Source: Acanthopleura granulata
Lineage: Eukaryota > Mollusca > Polyplacophora > Chitonida > Chitonidae
DNA length: 64,000 nt
Reading direction: 5' to 3'
NCBI GenBank assembly: GCA_016165875.1
Contig: JABBOT010000016.1
Span: 7,126,598-7,190,597 of the forward strand
Position numbers and translations under genes: made by a program
The notes under the pieces: generated by a model
Seen by the model: the letters and a program-made list of their open reading frames with translations, nothing else
What the model was told of the DNA's origin: nothing
The model's database searches: none
Shown here: piece after piece, positions 63,229-64,000 of the stretch
Numbering within the stretch: the first letter of the stretch is position 1
Layout: every line of letters starts with the position of its first letter

Positions 63229-64000
63229 GTCAGTGCTGCAGCAGTTCTAACGGGGAACCTTTCCTGCCTAAAGTCGTTCGTACTTAAGCTGTGTTTTCTG
63301 TCGTTCTTTCCCACAATCATGTTTTGTGTAAAACTAACAAGCAGTAGTACTTGCGAATTACAAGAGAACGATGGTCAGTCCTGCGAGGTCATAAGCTCCC
63401 TTTTGACATGGGAAAAAGTACCTCATGGTCACTTCATGTCACAGAAAACTAAGGAATGAAAAATGTTTCTAAAGAACGCAGTTATGTTGGATTTGTTTGA
63501 ATTTTGTCTTTTTATGTAATCTTTTCTCACATAATGCTTTGTACATTCAGCAAATGTTATAAATTTGCATGGGTAATCTATGGGTAATCTTGAGTTGTAG
63601 TCTCGATCACTGTAAATGATCTGAAGTTCCACCCAAATCTGTATTGCTGATTGAAATATGATCGCGGTATTGCTACAGTGTGCCAAGCCTTTAAATAATC
63701 AGTCCTTCATTTATGAGTTGCTCAGTTTGCTTGATTCTTTATGTTTCGTTGAAATCCTCAGTGTTTTGTTTAAATCCTCAGGGTTCGGTTTAAATACTCA
63801 GGGTTTTGTTGAAGTAGTCAGCACTTGGTTAAAGTTCTCAGTGTTTGGTTGAAGTCTCCAGTGTTTGGTTGAAATCATCAGTGTTGGTTGGAAATTTGTT
63901 TCAGTCCTCAGTTGTTTACAAATTTCCGCAATATCCTTCCCTTAGATAATTCCTCTCCATATTTTTTCAGCGCCAATGTCCTATGTCTTTACTCTCTGTT
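63229..64000 (+). other. Intron 24 (partial) with 23-bp repeat
   Basis: About seven diverged copies of cagtgtttggttgaagtcct lie at 63745-63905. The next exon, finishing spectrin repeat 9, is not reached. Confidence 0.8.

Overview
This is a eukaryotic, animal genomic window. It is AT-rich and non-operonic. Short coding exons flanked by GT-AG splice sites are spread through long introns full of tandem repeats and tRNA-derived SINEs. Only one protein-coding gene can be supported. It is a Trio/Kalirin-family (TRIO, KALRN, UNC-73) Rho guanine-nucleotide exchange factor on the + strand, running from 268 to 63228 and off both ends. Long introns, a single Trio/Kalirin-like locus, and SINEs ending in 'gagtacggcgtaaaacacc' followed by (AAAT)n suggest a lophotrochozoan invertebrate (mollusc- or brachiopod-like). 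The taxon is inference.

Twenty-four exons were joined by protein similarity and codon phase. Together they give 1109 codons with no internal stop. Exons 1-4 (268-3020) encode the CRAL-TRIO/SEC14 lipid-binding domain. Exons 5-23 (3655-59462) encode spectrin repeats 1-8. Exon 24 (63106-63228) begins spectrin repeat 9. The first coding exon(s) lie left of the window. The rest of repeat 9 and the catalytic DH-PH, SH3 and later domains lie to the right. The exon map follows the protein repeats: exons 7/8, 12/13 and 19/20 are near-equal pairs (120-123 nt plus 192 nt).

Introns by region. 1.7-10.3 kb holds a 37-bp satellite, several SINE pieces and low-complexity DNA. 10.5-12.36 kb holds a SINE and a striking array of decoy splice acceptors. 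15.3-37.1 kb is one 21.8-kb intron with many minisatellites, SINEs, a THAP-like zinc-finger remnant and a G-quadruplex-type tract. 37.3-37.85 kb holds an array of decoy splice donors. 44.0-51.4 kb holds minisatellites plus degenerate copies of the next exon. 51.6-52.35 kb holds a 67-bp array that repeats the acceptor of the exon that follows. 57.3-58.7 kb holds a homogenised 68-bp array inside a SINE-like element.

The most unusual feature is that four separate introns carry tandem arrays whose repeat unit spans the neighbouring exon-intron junction. Three are acceptor-side and one is donor-side. All 22 decoy acceptors I could read lead to an in-frame stop if used in the normal phase. No nested gene, structural RNA gene, CRISPR array or intact transposase was found.
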